Source: Bacillus sp. NEB1478
GTDB lineage: Bacteria; Bacillota; Bacilli; Bacillales; Fictibacillaceae
Length of the DNA stretch: 64,000 bases
Direction of reading: 5' to 3'
Assembly (NCBI RefSeq): GCF_031582965.1
Contig: NZ_CP134049.1
Coordinates: 186,001 to 250,000 of the forward strand
Shown: one piece after another, positions 1 to 8,076 of the stretch
Layout: each line of letters begins with the position of its first letter
Numbering within the stretch: the stretch's first letter is position 1
Made by a program: the position numbers and the translations under genes
The notes under the pieces: generated by a model
The model's input: the letters and a program-made list of their open reading frames with translations, nothing else
What the model was told of the DNA's origin: nothing
Database searches by the model: none

Positions 1-1
1 T

Positions 2-454
2 ACAGATGGACATGGCGGTTACGGTGTCGGAAGTTTAACGCTGGATCATGTTACACCTGTAATTGTTGACGTGGAGGACGCAGTTGCTTATATCGATATG
101 GGCGCGATGCATGCAAGAAGTGAAGTCGAAAAAAGAGTGAAGTTCACGCCAAACCGTGAAAATACACCAAACCCAAGATTGTATTGGCTAGTTTGGGTAA
201 CGATCAACCGCGGAGCTAATGGACCCTATTATTTTGGACTGACAGCTTGTGAGATGCAGGTCGATAAGGAAGCTCGACGCGGCTATAAAAGTTTGCCAGA
301 ACACGTAAACCGCATGGACAAATCCATGAAGGGCCGTGTGATGGTTGAGAACATGGACGATCATGCAAGACGCATTCTCGGTGAGTTCTTAAAAGAGCAT
401 GATGAAGATATGTTCAGCCGTTCTGGAGAAGAAATCAAGTCATTAGTGGAATAA
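2..454 (+). CDS. ywhD: YwhD family protein, 5' end outside window
   Basis: The reading frame is already open at base 2 and runs to the TAA at 452-454, so only the N-terminus is missing; about 150 residues are visible. The sequence carries the conserved YwhD blocks DMGAMHARS and NPRLYWLVWVTINR. It lies next to pbpG as in B. subtilis, although there is no biochemical function I can assign. A GTG at base 71 is internal and is not the start. The gene is followed by a strong hairpin terminator at 562-606. Confidence 0.85.
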   Translation, partial: TDGHGGYGVGSLTLDHVTPVIVDVEDAVAYIDMGAMHARSEVEKRVKFTPNRENTPNPRLYWLVWVTINRGANGPYYFGLTACEMQVDKEARRGYKSLPEHVNRMDKSMKGRVMVENMDDHARRILGEFLKEHDEDMFSRSGEEIKSLVE

Positions 455-561
455 AAATGGCAAAGTTATGAACCTTTTTTGAACATTTTTTAAAAAACTT
501 GTGACAAGAAAGCACTTCCATTAAACTAAGGTTAGCATTGTACACACAATGTGCTAGGACA

Positions 562-606
562 ATAAAGTGCCCGGGGCTTTGTATAGAGCTTCCGGGCATT
601 TTATTT
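562..606 (+). terminator. Intrinsic terminator after ywhD
   Basis: A 13-bp stem (562-574 with 592-604, containing GTGCCCGG/CCGGGCAT) with flanking A and T runs. It lies about 110 bp after the ywhD stop and could work in both directions. Confidence 0.75.
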
Positions 607-642
607 TGTCCGGGAAGTTTGAAGTTAGGCGGTTTTGTCGTT

Positions 643-786
643 TGTCGAATCATGTCGGTTCGTGGTTATATGGGCGATAAGTGTGGAATTATGGAAATTA
701 ATGTGGATATATTGGCTCTAAACGTGGAATTATCGCAAATAACGTGGATTTATCACCATTTTTCATGGAATTACATAAAAATCAAG
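643..786. repeat. Phased 21/20-bp repeat array A1 (core GTGGAATTAT)
   Basis: Six units whose GTGG cores start at 662, 683, 703, 724, 744 and 765, spacings 21-20-21-20-21. Cores are GTGG(A)(A/T)(A/T)TAT; the rest of each unit differs. TGTCGAA at 643 and TGTCGG at 653 precede the array. It fills the gap between convergent ywhD and pbpG. The alternating length breaks any reading frame, so it is non-coding. Confidence 0.85.
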
Positions 787-800
787 CTTTCATCATAATA

Positions 801-836
801 AAAAACCCCTGCCGATCAGCAAATGGCAGGGGTTTT
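801..836 (-). terminator. pbpG terminator
   Basis: A perfect 12-bp stem (802-813 with 825-836, AAAACCCCTGCC and its complement) lies just beyond the pbpG stop. It is followed on the minus strand by a T-run. Confidence 0.85.
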
Positions 837-840
837 CAGC

Positions 841-2904
841 TTACCAAGAGAAAATCCGTTTGAAAAATCCTTTTTTCTCTTCAGTTTTCTCCAATTTTTC
901 ATTTACTTTCTTTGAAATGCCATGTTCGTCACAATATTCGATGGGTTCTGTTCCTTTTTCGTAATAAGAGATGCGAGTAACCGGACAGCTTTCGGTTGCA
1001 AGCTTTCCGTCCTGCGGATCAATCGTGACCGCAACGACTCCTTCTGGCTGGTGAAAGGAGAGAATTTGTTTGTTTTTTAATGCTCCTTCCATAAAATACG
1101 CCCAGATTCGCTTGGAGTAGCCCGTGTCATTAATATCATGAAGCTCTTTGCTTTCATCGTATCCGACCCAAACGCCTGTTACGAGCTGAGGGGTGTAGCC
1201 GACCATCCAGCTGTCGGACGGAGTCGATCCTGATTTTCCAGCCATCGGCCGCGTTAAATATTGATTAATGCTGGAACCAGTTACACTCGTATAGTCGTTC
1301 AGCTTTTCATCGAATGTTCCCGTTAACAGGTCGGTCATCACGAACGCTTTATTTTCATCGATCACTTGCTCGCTTTTGTAGTCCTTTTTATAAAGAACTT
1401 TTCCTTTCGAGTCGGTGATCTTCGTTATAAATACAGGGTCGACTTTCTTTCCGCCATTGGCAAAAACACCGTATGCACTCGTCAATTCCATCACACCTAC
1501 ACTTTTTGATCCGAGGGCTAGGGAAGGAATGCTTGCGAGCGGACTTTTTATGCCGAATTTTTTGGCGGTTTTGACGAGTTTCTCAGGTCCTAAATATAGA
1601 TTTGTTTTTACCGCATAAATGTTATCGGATAAAGCGAGCGCTTGAGCCATCGTAATAAAATCGTTGGCGTAGCGGTTTTTGAAGTTTTTCGGTTTGTATT
1701 CTGTTACCCCGTCTGCCATCGCGAACGTTGTTGGTTCTGATTTGATAGGTGTCGACGGTGTGTAGCCATGTTCTAATGCTGTGTAATAAAGAAAAGGCTT
1801 AAATGTTGAACCGGGAGCACGTTTCGCTTGAATCGCCCGGTTGAACGAGCTTTTCTCAAAATCTCTTCCCCCAATGAGAGCCTTCACGTTTCCATTTCGC
1901 GGATCCATCGCAACGAGTGCGGTTTGGATTTTTTCATTATCGATAATTCGGTTTTCGACAGTATGTTCGGCAACTTCCTGCATGTTTGGATCCAATGTTG
2001 TGTAAATGTTCAGTCCGCCGAATTGAATGGAATTGGCGTTGATGTTGAGCTCGCTTTTCAATGTGCGCATGACAGCGTCCTGAAAATAAGGAGCAACCGC
2101 GATGACTTTTTCATCTTCTTCTCGTACATAGTTCAATTTTTCATTTTCAGCTTGAACGACAGCCTCTTTTTTTATCAATCCGTCTTCCGCCATGGATGTT
2201 AAGATGATGTCTTGTCTCTTTTTTGCATGATCTTCATTATAAATAGGAGAGTAGTAACTCGGACCTTTCGGGATGCCAGTGAGCATCGTTGCTTCAGCAA
2301 GCGTCAGGTCATCGGCGTTTTTCCCGTAATAATAGCGTGCAGCGGACTGGATTCCATAAGAACCATGACCGTAATAAATCGTATTTAAATAGCCTTCTAA
2401 AATCTCATCCTTCGAATAACTCATCTCCAGACGCATCGTGTAAAAGGCTTCTTGAAATTTTCTTCGCCACGTTTTTTCGTGCGTTAAAAAAAGATTCCGT
2501 GCATATTGCTGAGTGATCGTGCTCGCACCTTGCACTTTAGCTCCAGCTTTTATATCCGCTAATAGAGCTCCTGCGATTCTTTTCGGATCAAAACCATGGT
2601 GCTTGCGGAAGCTTTTATCCTCGATGGAAATGGTTGCGTCTATTACATCTTTATCTATTTTTTTCAGGGGAACCCAATACCGGTTTTGGGCTTTGTTGTT
2701 GATCTCACCGATTTTCGAACCGTCTGCTGCATAAAGGGTCGTTGTCTGCGGAACGAGCAGTTCTGGGGGACCCATCAGTTTAGCCAGCATCAGCAATCCT
2801 ATGAAACCTAAAACAAAACTTCCAAAGGTGATGGCACCCCATTTTTTAATCCAGCGTATTTTTTGTTCTTTTGTCGCTTCTTTAATAATCTGCCAAAACT
2901 TCAC
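841..2904 (-). CDS. pbpG: Sporulation class A penicillin-binding protein (PBP2d type)
   Basis: A bifunctional peptidoglycan synthase of 687 residues from the chosen start, close to B. subtilis PbpG. It has a short cytoplasmic tail, one membrane segment at about 22-43, and a family 51 transglycosylase domain with catalytic Glu95 in EDKSF and QGASTITQQ at 125-133. The transpeptidase domain has SxxK (STFK, 366-369), SDN (426-428) and KSGST (557-561). The frame is open up to 3090, but a GTG at 2904 has AAGGAGG 8 bases upstream, whereas ATG 2946 has no ribosome site and would lie at the likely transcription start. A forespore-type promoter is visible upstream. In B. subtilis pbpG is forespore-expressed and acts in germ-cell-wall synthesis. 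Confidence 0.93.
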   Translation of the reverse strand: MKFWQIIKEATKEQKIRWIKKWGAITFGSFVLGFIGLLMLAKLMGPPELLVPQTTTLYAADGSKIGEINNKAQNRYWVPLKKIDKDVIDATISIEDKSFRKHHGFDPKRIAGALLADIKAGAKVQGASTITQQYARNLFLTHEKTWRRKFQEAFYTMRLEMSYSKDEILEGYLNTIYYGHGSYGIQSAARYYYGKNADDLTLAEATMLTGIPKGPSYYSPIYNEDHAKKRQDIILTSMAEDGLIKKEAVVQAENEKLNYVREEDEKVIAVAPYFQDAVMRTLKSELNINANSIQFGGLNIYTTLDPNMQEVAEHTVENRIIDNEKIQTALVAMDPRNGNVKALIGGRDFEKSSFNRAIQAKRAPGSTFKPFLYYTALEHGYTPSTPIKSEPTTFAMADGVTEYKPKNFKNRYANDFITMAQALALSDNIYAVKTNLYLGPEKLVKTAKKFGIKSPLASIPSLALGSKSVGVMELTSAYGVFANGGKKVDPVFITKITDSKGKVLYKKDYKSEQVIDENKAFVMTDLLTGTFDEKLNDYTSVTGSSINQYLTRPMAGKSGSTPSDSWMVGYTPQLVTGVWVGYDESKELHDINDTGYSKRIWAYFMEGALKNKQILSFHQPEGVVAVTIDPQDGKLATESCPVTRISYYEKGTEPIEYCDEHGISKKVNEKLEKTEEKKGFFKRIFSW

Positions 2905-2956
2905 CTTCCGACCCTCCTTATAATCCGAACGTTTTTTATTAGCCATTTTTATTAGA

Positions 2957-2986
2957 TAGTATGGTGAAAAAGTGCGGCTCTTAAAC
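2957..2986 (-). promoter_or_regulatory. Candidate forespore (sigma F/G) promoter of pbpG
   Basis: On the minus strand GTTTA (2986-2982), an 18-bp spacer and CATACTA (2963-2957) fit the sigma G/F pattern (GnATA/GYWTA ... CAWAnTA). This predicts a leader of about 45 nt before GTG 2904. Confidence 0.5.
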
Positions 2987-3003
2987 GTAATCAAGAAACG
3001 AAA

Positions 3004-3012
3004 TGCTATAAT
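3004..3012 (+). promoter_or_regulatory. Extended -10 upstream of the amidohydrolase
   Basis: TGCTATAAT (TATAAT at 3007-3012) lies 25 bp before the ATG. No good -35 is present, so the TG extension would have to compensate. Confidence 0.45.
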
Positions 3013-3036
3013 GGCAGGTAGACAGGAGGTACGGTA

Positions 3037-4323
3037 ATGCTTATACAAAACATTCAATATATGAAGATCGGTGAAAACGGAAAGTGGCAAGTGAAGTCTG
3101 GAGATATATTGGTTCGTGAAAATCGGATCGAGAACATTGGAGATTTTTCTTATGATGAGCCGGAAGAGACGGTGGACGGTAAAGGGATGCTGGCGTTACC
3201 AGGACTCGTGAACGGGCACCAGCACACGCCAATGTCACTGCTGCGCTGTTTTAGTGATGACGTTCCTCTTATGACATGGCTGAACGAAAAAATGCTTCCG
3301 CTTGAAATGAAGATGAACGATGAGGACCGCTACTCTGGTGCTATGATTTCAATGGCTGAAATGATCAAAAGCGGAACGACGTCTTACGCGGATATGTACA
3401 TAGGTATGGACCAAGTGGCTGAAGCGGCAGCAGTGTCAGGAATCCGTGCGGTTATTGCAAGAGGGTTGATCGCGATGGATGACGATTATGAAGGTCGCTT
3501 GAAAGAAGCAGCGGATGTGATCGATCGCTGGCACGGAAAAGGAAACGGACGTATTACAACAATGATCGCGCCTCATTCCCCGTATATGTGTCCACCTGAC
3601 TTTTTAAAAGCAGCGGTGAAGCTTTCTGAAGCGAAAGAGGTTCCGATGCACATTCATCTCGCTGAAACGAAAGATGAAGAACGCATGATTTTAGAAAAAT
3701 ATAAGATGAGACCTGTAGAGTATTTGGAGAGCGCAGGCGTTTTTGGGCGCCGGGTATTGCTCGCTCATGGGGTTCATTTTAATGACGATGATTTCAAAAC
3801 GTTAGAGAAAATAAAAGGCGGGATCATTCATAACCCGGTGAGCAACGCCAAATTAGGCTGTGGGATAAGCGATGTTAAGAGGTTAGTAGATGCAGGTGTG
3901 AAAGTAGGTCTAGGAACGGACGGACCTGCCAGTGCAAGCTCTCTTGATCTATTTTTCGAGATGAAAGCGGCGAGTTGGTTCCAAAAGCTGAAGTATGAAG
4001 ATGCTGCTAGTTTAAGTGCACATGATGTGCTGACAATGGCAACACAAAACGGCGCAGATATTTTAGGGATTGGGGAAGACGTCGGTTCGTTAACGATCGG
4101 GAAAAAAGCAGATATCATCTTGATAGATATGAATAAACTGCATTTAACGCCTAGCCATGAACCTGTGAACTTGCTTGTTTACTCGGCAACGGGACAAGAT
4201 GTGGATACGGTTATCATTGATGGTAAAATCGTCATGCGCGGCCGTGAACTGACAACGATTGATGAAGAGAAAGTGATGGCAGAAGCGAAAGAGCGTACGA
4301 AACAGCTGCTAGCGAGGGCTTAA
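3037..4323 (+). CDS. Amidohydrolase, MTA/SAH deaminase-like
   Basis: A 428-residue metal-dependent amidohydrolase of the ATZ/TRZ/MtaD group. Metal ligands are visible as HQH (61-63), the His of HIHLAET (about 206), the His of LAHGVHF (about 245) and the Asp of GLGTDGPAS (about 294). Members deaminate adenosine-type nucleosides such as 5'-methylthioadenosine or S-adenosylhomocysteine, but related guanine and triazine hydrolases look similar, so the substrate is inferred. AGGAGGT lies 7 bases before the ATG. The gene is not present at this place in B. subtilis. Its position directly upstream of spermidine synthase, which releases MTA, supports the MTA assignment. Confidence 0.8.
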   Translation: MLIQNIQYMKIGENGKWQVKSGDILVRENRIENIGDFSYDEPEETVDGKGMLALPGLVNGHQHTPMSLLRCFSDDVPLMTWLNEKMLPLEMKMNDEDRYSGAMISMAEMIKSGTTSYADMYIGMDQVAEAAAVSGIRAVIARGLIAMDDDYEGRLKEAADVIDRWHGKGNGRITTMIAPHSPYMCPPDFLKAAVKLSEAKEVPMHIHLAETKDEERMILEKYKMRPVEYLESAGVFGRRVLLAHGVHFNDDDFKTLEKIKGGIIHNPVSNAKLGCGISDVKRLVDAGVKVGLGTDGPASASSLDLFFEMKAASWFQKLKYEDAASLSAHDVLTMATQNGADILGIGEDVGSLTIGKKADIILIDMNKLHLTPSHEPVNLLVYSATGQDVDTVIIDGKIVMRGRELTTIDEEKVMAEAKERTKQLLARA

Positions 4324-4371
4324 TTCAAGAATCCATCTTTTTAGTATGTGAAAACAGACAATTTTAAAAAA

Positions 4372-4405
4372 GAAAACGCCCGTGCATAAAAACACGGGCA
4401 TTTTT
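4372..4405. terminator. Bidirectional terminator between amidohydrolase and small toxin gene
   Basis: Stem GCCCGTG (4378-4384) with CACGGGC (4393-4399), A-rich on the left and TTTTT on the right. It can end the amidohydrolase mRNA and, on the other strand, the holin-like toxin mRNA. Confidence 0.75.
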
Positions 4406-4487
4406 GCGCCAGAAGACACACGAGCCGGAAAAGCAGACCGCATAGCCTGTAGTAGACTAAGGGCGCCTTTACGAGTATGACAGAGGC

Positions 4488-4574
4488 CTATTTATTTTTA
4501 GACGTAAGGACAGTAACGATAAGCGAGCTAAAAGCGACCGCAAACATCAACGCCTCAAAAATCGTCAGAGGCAT
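4488..4574 (-). CDS. Small holin-like toxin peptide (type I TA candidate)
   Basis: A 28-codon gene. The peptide begins MPLTIFEALMFAVAF, continues as one hydrophobic helix and ends in a short TSKNK tail. This is the layout of the 'putative holin-like toxin' family and of B. subtilis BsrE/BsrG/TxpA type I toxins (N-terminus of the form M-T-x-F/Y-E/Q-A/S-L-M). A G-rich ribosome site (AAGGGGGGTG) directly precedes the ATG. Upstream are a -10 box and a leader hairpin; downstream are about 80 nt of GC-rich untranslated sequence and a terminator. An antisense antitoxin RNA is expected but no plus-strand promoter for it was convincing. Confidence 0.7.
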   Translation of the reverse strand: MPLTIFEALMFAVAFSSLIVTVLTSKNK

Positions 4575-4584
4575 CACCCCCCTT

Positions 4585-4626
4585 AACTGAAAAGCTGCAA
4601 AACCAGCAAGTTGTTCAGCTCCAGTT
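4585..4626 (-). promoter_or_regulatory. Leader hairpin of the small toxin mRNA
   Basis: Two-part inverted repeat: AACTG/CAGTT (4585-4589 with 4622-4626) and AGCTG/CAGCT (4593-4597 with 4616-4620). It sits directly upstream of the toxin ribosome site. In type I toxin mRNAs such leader structure usually limits translation; that role here is inferred. Confidence 0.5.
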
Positions 4627-4672
4627 TTAAAAAGGGAATGCGCCGGCCGTCTGTCCTTCTGACGCTATTATC

Positions 4673-4678
4673 ATTATA
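4673..4678 (-). promoter_or_regulatory. -10 box of the small toxin gene
   Basis: On the minus strand TGCTATAAT forms an extended -10; there is no clear -35. It gives a leader of about 90 nt before the toxin ATG. Confidence 0.45.
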
Positions 4679-4823
4679 GCACTTTTGAGGGAAGTCATAA
4701 GTCATCCTAAAGAAACAGGGTAAAATGCCTATTTTTATCATGAAACGAATACGAATCGATGCAGAAGGGTACCGTTATTGAAGAGTCTTCATAGGCACAG
4801 ATGTATTTTTACCAAAAATTAAA

Positions 4824-4852
4824 TTGGAATCTAAGGGTGAGAATGCTATAAT
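4824..4852 (+). promoter_or_regulatory. Sigma A promoter of speE
   Basis: TTGGAA (4824-4829), 17-bp spacer, TATAAT (4847-4852) with TG extension, 70 bp before the speE start. Confidence 0.75.
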
Positions 4853-4922
4853 CATTTTGTTTGTGAAAAAATGAAACTTTTGATGCCTGGCATTTCAAAT
4901 ATAGATTAGGAGTGAGACCAAT

Positions 4923-5750
4923 ATGAGTATTTGGTTTACTGAAAAACAAACAGAGAACTTTGGAATTACAATGAATATCAAAAAAACGTACGTATCTGAG
5001 CAAACGGAATTTCAAAAGCTGGATATGGTTGAAACGGCAGAATTCGGAAACATGCTGATCCTTGATGGCATGGTTATGACAACGCAAAAAGACGAGTTTG
5101 TATACCACGAGATGGTAGCGCACGTACCACTTTTCACACACCCGAACCCGAAGAACGTTTTAGTTGTCGGTGGCGGAGACGGCGGAGTTATCCGTGAAGT
5201 GCTTAAGCACCCATCTGTTGAAAAAGCAGTGCTTGTTGAGATCGATGGAAAAGTAATCGAGTACTCTAAAAAGTATTTGCCTGAAATCGCTGGTGAGTTA
5301 GAGAACCCGCGTGTTGATGTAAAAGTAGATGATGGTTTCATGCACATCGCGACAAGCGAAAATATGTATGACGTAATCATGGTTGACTCAACTGAGCCTG
5401 TTGGACCAGCTGCTAAGCTTTTCGAAAAAGGATTCTATGAAGGAATCTCTAAAGCGTTAAAAGAAGACGGAATCTTTGTTGCTCAAACGGACAACCCTTG
5501 GTTCACACCTGAGTTGATCTCTCAAGTATTCAAAGATGTTAGCGAAATTTTCCCGATCACACGTCTTTACACAGCAAACATTCCAACATACCCAAGCGGA
5601 CTTTGGACGTTCACGATCGGATCAAAGAAACACGATCCGTTAGAAGTGCCTGCTGAGCGTTTCCACGATATCGAAACAAAATATTGGACACCACAGCTTC
5701 ATACAGCTGCATTCGCACTGCCGAAGTTTGTAAGTGATCTGCTGAAATAA
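4923..5750 (+). CDS. speE: Spermidine synthase
   Basis: Aminopropyltransferase of 275 residues making spermidine from putrescine and decarboxylated S-adenosylmethionine, releasing 5'-methylthioadenosine. The nucleotide-binding GGGDGG motif is at about 80-85, and VDSTEP and QTDNPW mark the active site. The start ATG has AGGAGTGAG upstream and the length equals the B. subtilis enzyme. It is followed by speB, which supplies putrescine, forming a two-gene polyamine unit as in B. subtilis. Confidence 0.97.
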   Translation: MSIWFTEKQTENFGITMNIKKTYVSEQTEFQKLDMVETAEFGNMLILDGMVMTTQKDEFVYHEMVAHVPLFTHPNPKNVLVVGGGDGGVIREVLKHPSVEKAVLVEIDGKVIEYSKKYLPEIAGELENPRVDVKVDDGFMHIATSENMYDVIMVDSTEPVGPAAKLFEKGFYEGISKALKEDGIFVAQTDNPWFTPELISQVFKDVSEIFPITRLYTANIPTYPSGLWTFTIGSKKHDPLEVPAERFHDIETKYWTPQLHTAAFALPKFVSDLLK

Positions 5751-5756
5751 GAGGTG

Positions 5757-5795
5757 AGGGGGGCTTTGTTTAAGCTCCCCGCATTTTAATTTTTT
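5757..5795 (+). terminator. Weak hairpin between speE and speB
   Basis: GGGGGGCTT paired with AAGCTCCCC, followed by a T-rich but broken tract. It could attenuate speB or stabilise speE mRNA. Confidence 0.4.
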
Positions 5796-5817
5796 ACGTT
5801 AAAAGGAGTGTTTGAAT

Positions 5818-6690
5818 ATGCGTTTTGATGAAGCTTATTCTGGAAATGTATTTATTTTAAGTAAGCCAGATTATAAAAGTGCCGACGCTGTTATTTATGG
5901 AATGCCGATGGACTGGACAGTATCATTCCGCCCTGGCAGCCGTTTTGGTCCTGCAAGAATCCGCGAAGCTTCTCTTGGTCTGGAAGAGTACAGTCCTTAC
6001 ATGGACAAGCATTTAGAAGAAGTTAATTATTTTGATGCTGGAGATATTCCATTGCCGTTCGGAAACCCGCAGCGTTCTCTTGATATGATCGAAGAGTACG
6101 TATCCACTTTGTTGAACGACAACAAGTTTCCATTAGGTCTTGGCGGAGAGCATCTAGTAACATGGCCTGTATTTAAAGCATTAAAGCAAAAATATGATGA
6201 CTATGTGGTTATTCATATTGACGCACATGCGGACCTTCGCGAACAGTATGAAGGAGAAGTACTTTCCCACTCTACACCGATCCGCAAAGTGTGTAACTTG
6301 ATTGGAGCAGAAAACGTATATTCATTCGGTATCCGTTCAGGTATGCGCGAAGAGTTCGAATTTGCAAAAACAAGCGGCATGCACATGTACAAGTTTGATG
6401 TGGCTGAACCATTGAAAAAAGTTCTTCCTACATTAAAAGGACGCAACGTTTATGTGACGATTGATATCGATGTGCTTGATCCATCAGCAGCACCTGGAAC
6501 AGGTACAGCTGAAGCAGGCGGAATTACGTCAAAAGAGCTTTTGGAAGCGATCCAGGCAATTGCTCAAGCAGACATCAACATTATTGGAGCTGATTTAGTA
6601 GAAGTAGCGCCAATCTACGATTCATCAGAACAAACTCCGATCGCAGCAAGTAAGTTTCTTCGTGAGATCTTACTTGGCTGGGTGAAATAA
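5818..6690 (+). CDS. speB: Agmatinase
   Basis: Hydrolyses agmatine to putrescine and urea; 290 residues of the ureohydrolase family. The binuclear Mn ligands lie in GGEH (about 110), DAHAD (about 137) and DIDVLDP (about 219). AAAAGGAGTG lies 8 bases before ATG 5818; an in-frame TTG at 5812 is too close to this site. N-terminal RFDEAYSG and the whole length match B. subtilis SpeB. It completes the arginine decarboxylase route to putrescine. Confidence 0.97.
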   Translation: MRFDEAYSGNVFILSKPDYKSADAVIYGMPMDWTVSFRPGSRFGPARIREASLGLEEYSPYMDKHLEEVNYFDAGDIPLPFGNPQRSLDMIEEYVSTLLNDNKFPLGLGGEHLVTWPVFKALKQKYDDYVVIHIDAHADLREQYEGEVLSHSTPIRKVCNLIGAENVYSFGIRSGMREEFEFAKTSGMHMYKFDVAEPLKKVLPTLKGRNVYVTIDIDVLDPSAAPGTGTAEAGGITSKELLEAIQAIAQADINIIGADLVEVAPIYDSSEQTPIAASKFLREILLGWVK

Positions 6691-6695
6691 CATTC

Positions 6696-6806
6696 GTTGA
6701 TTGATAAGCGTTCCTCTATTACTAACTGAAGGTAAAAGCGCTGCTCCTGCGATTACTCGTTGCAACTCGCAGGCTTCATGCAAGTTTTGCTCGTCTCTGA
6801 ATCAAC
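6696..6806. repeat. Probable degenerate copy of the GTTGATT...AATCAAC element
   Basis: Starts GTTGATT (6696) and ends AATCAAC (6800-6806), with CTGCGATT/AACTCGCAG pairing inside. The ends and the order of motifs resemble the better-preserved copies at 23952, 47797 and 59262, but the middle has diverged. Confidence 0.4.
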
Positions 6807-6819
6807 AAGATAATTAGGT

Positions 6820-6864
6820 AATCCCGGCACGTTGGCTTTTTAGCTGCGTTTCGGGATTTTTTGT
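6820..6864 (+). terminator. speB terminator
   Basis: AATCCCG (6820-6826) pairs with CGGGATT (6852-6858), followed by TTTTTTG. Confidence 0.7.
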
Positions 6865-6888
6865 TTGATTAAATAAGCGCGTGAACGA

Positions 6889-7048
6889 TGTCGAAATTTG
6901 TAGAAAGACCCAATTTTTTTGAATTAGACTCATTTATGGAGCAAACAGATTCAATTTTTCAAAAACAGACTCAATTCAAGGTTAAACAGACTCAATTTAT
7001 ACCTAATCAGACTTATTGCAGAAAATCAGTCTATTGATTTTCATCACA
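6889..7048. repeat. Phased repeat array A2 (core AGACTCAATT)
   Basis: Seven units with AGAC-type cores starting at 6906, 6926, 6947, 6967, 6988, 7009 and 7028; spacings 20-21-20-21-21-19. TGTCGAA precedes at 6889 and TCATCAC follows at about 7041. It lies between convergent speB and the channel gene. The same core occurs in array A9, 56 kb away. Confidence 0.85.
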
Positions 7049-7090
7049 AGTCACTCACCATTGGACTTTTTCATTCAAAGTTTAAGATAA

Positions 7091-7123
7091 AAGGAAGTTT
7101 TCCGGCTGGAATCTTCCTTTTTT
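7091..7123 (+). terminator. Plus-strand terminator hairpin
   Basis: AAGGAAG pairs with CTTCCTT and is followed by a T-run. It is a second terminator after the repeat array in the speB downstream region. Confidence 0.6.
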
Positions 7124-7170
7124 ACATTGTTAAAGTATGAGATAAAGCAAAAAAGCTCTTCAAAGCATAA

Positions 7171-7203
7171 AAAAAACCGATCTGTATTGAGATCGGTCTC
7201 CTT
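7171..7203. terminator. Terminator of the AmiS/UreI gene
   Basis: Perfect 8-bp stem ACCGATCT (7176-7183) with AGATCGGT (7190-7197), followed on the minus strand by an 8-base T-run. Confidence 0.8.
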
Positions 7204-7215
7204 TTTTAACGCCGG

Positions 7216-7854
7216 TTATAAAATTTCCTGCAGTACTTCTTCTTTTTGCAGTGTTTTGAAATACAAAACGGCTGTTACGGCAAAATATAGGCATGATGCT
7301 GCACATACATAGATCCAGATCTGCTGAAGCTTCTCGATCTGCCAAAGATCAAGCAGCATGAAAAGGGATGGCAATGTTAATGTTACCCACGATTGTACGA
7401 AAGCTACTTTTCCGATATATGCCTCATACGGTTTTTTAAGTGCGGATGAAAGATAGAATAAGAACCAAAGAAATGCCCACATCACCCAAATAAACGTGTT
7501 CAAAACATCATTTTCCTGAATGTAATAAACTGCTGCATAAACGAGTGCCATCATGGCCACCCACAATGAATACCAGCCAAGTCCGCTAGAATCGAAACCT
7601 TTTAGAATGGTCGCTCCTAAATAAAGATACGTAAAACCAAACAAAAAGACGGCTCCATTGTTAAACATCGACCAATTTGATTGATCGGATGTAATTATTA
7701 AATAGATTGGAGTAATGACTTGGAGCAGTCCGACCAATATATTAAAAAACGCGACACTTTTTTCTTCCGCTTTTCCAAGCAGCATTAAGCTATTTAAAAA
7801 TAATGCTCCACCTGAAAACAATAATCCAATAGCACCCATATAAAAATCCCTCAC
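7216..7854 (-). CDS. AmiS/UreI family urea/amide channel
   Basis: A 212-residue membrane protein with six to seven hydrophobic segments, beginning GAIGLLFSGGALFLNSLMLLGK, the signature start of the AmiS/UreI family. Family members are amide transporters or proton-gated urea channels of the cytoplasmic membrane. No urease or amidase lies nearby. It is convergent with speB, whose reaction releases urea, so urea export or equilibration is a reasonable inference. AGTGAGGGATTT lies just before the ATG. Confidence 0.8.
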   Translation of the reverse strand: MRDFYMGAIGLLFSGGALFLNSLMLLGKAEEKSVAFFNILVGLLQVITPIYLIITSDQSNWSMFNNGAVFLFGFTYLYLGATILKGFDSSGLGWYSLWVAMMALVYAAVYYIQENDVLNTFIWVMWAFLWFLFYLSSALKKPYEAYIGKVAFVQSWVTLTLPSLFMLLDLWQIEKLQQIWIYVCAASCLYFAVTAVLYFKTLQKEEVLQEIL

Positions 7855-7881
7855 TAATAGGTAAGTTTTATGAAAAACAAA

Positions 7882-7898
7882 AAGAGGTCAGACCTCTT
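7882..7898. repeat. Palindrome related to the GGTC-W-GACC family
   Basis: AAGAGGTC-A-GACCTCTT, a perfect 17-bp palindrome sharing the GGTC(A/T)GACC heart of the elements at 9819, 21194, 41293 and 46841. It lies just upstream of the divergent channel gene start. Confidence 0.55.
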
Positions 7899-8076
7899 AC
7901 AAATAATAAATATATCGAATGCTTTAAAGGAAAGCAATGGGAATTTGAAGCAAAATAAGTTGAAATGTATAAATCTTGAATGAATTTTATCAACTTTTGT
8001 CGAATTTTGTTATGCCTCACCGGCTTTTTTGCTATAGTAAAATTATGAAAATAAAAGAAAAAGGAGGGATATCGAC

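Noticed and set aside
661..786. CRISPR array or coding repeat in the phased arrays
   Set aside because: The conserved part is 7-11 bp, units are only 20-21 bp with no 30-bp spacers, and no cas genes are present. Alternating 20/21 lengths break the reading frame, so the open frames across them (for example 538-798) are not genes.
2905..3090. Longer PbpG N-terminus overlapping the divergent amidohydrolase gene
   Set aside because: There is no ribosome site, it would cover the candidate forespore promoter, and GTG 2904 with AAGGAGG gives the family length.
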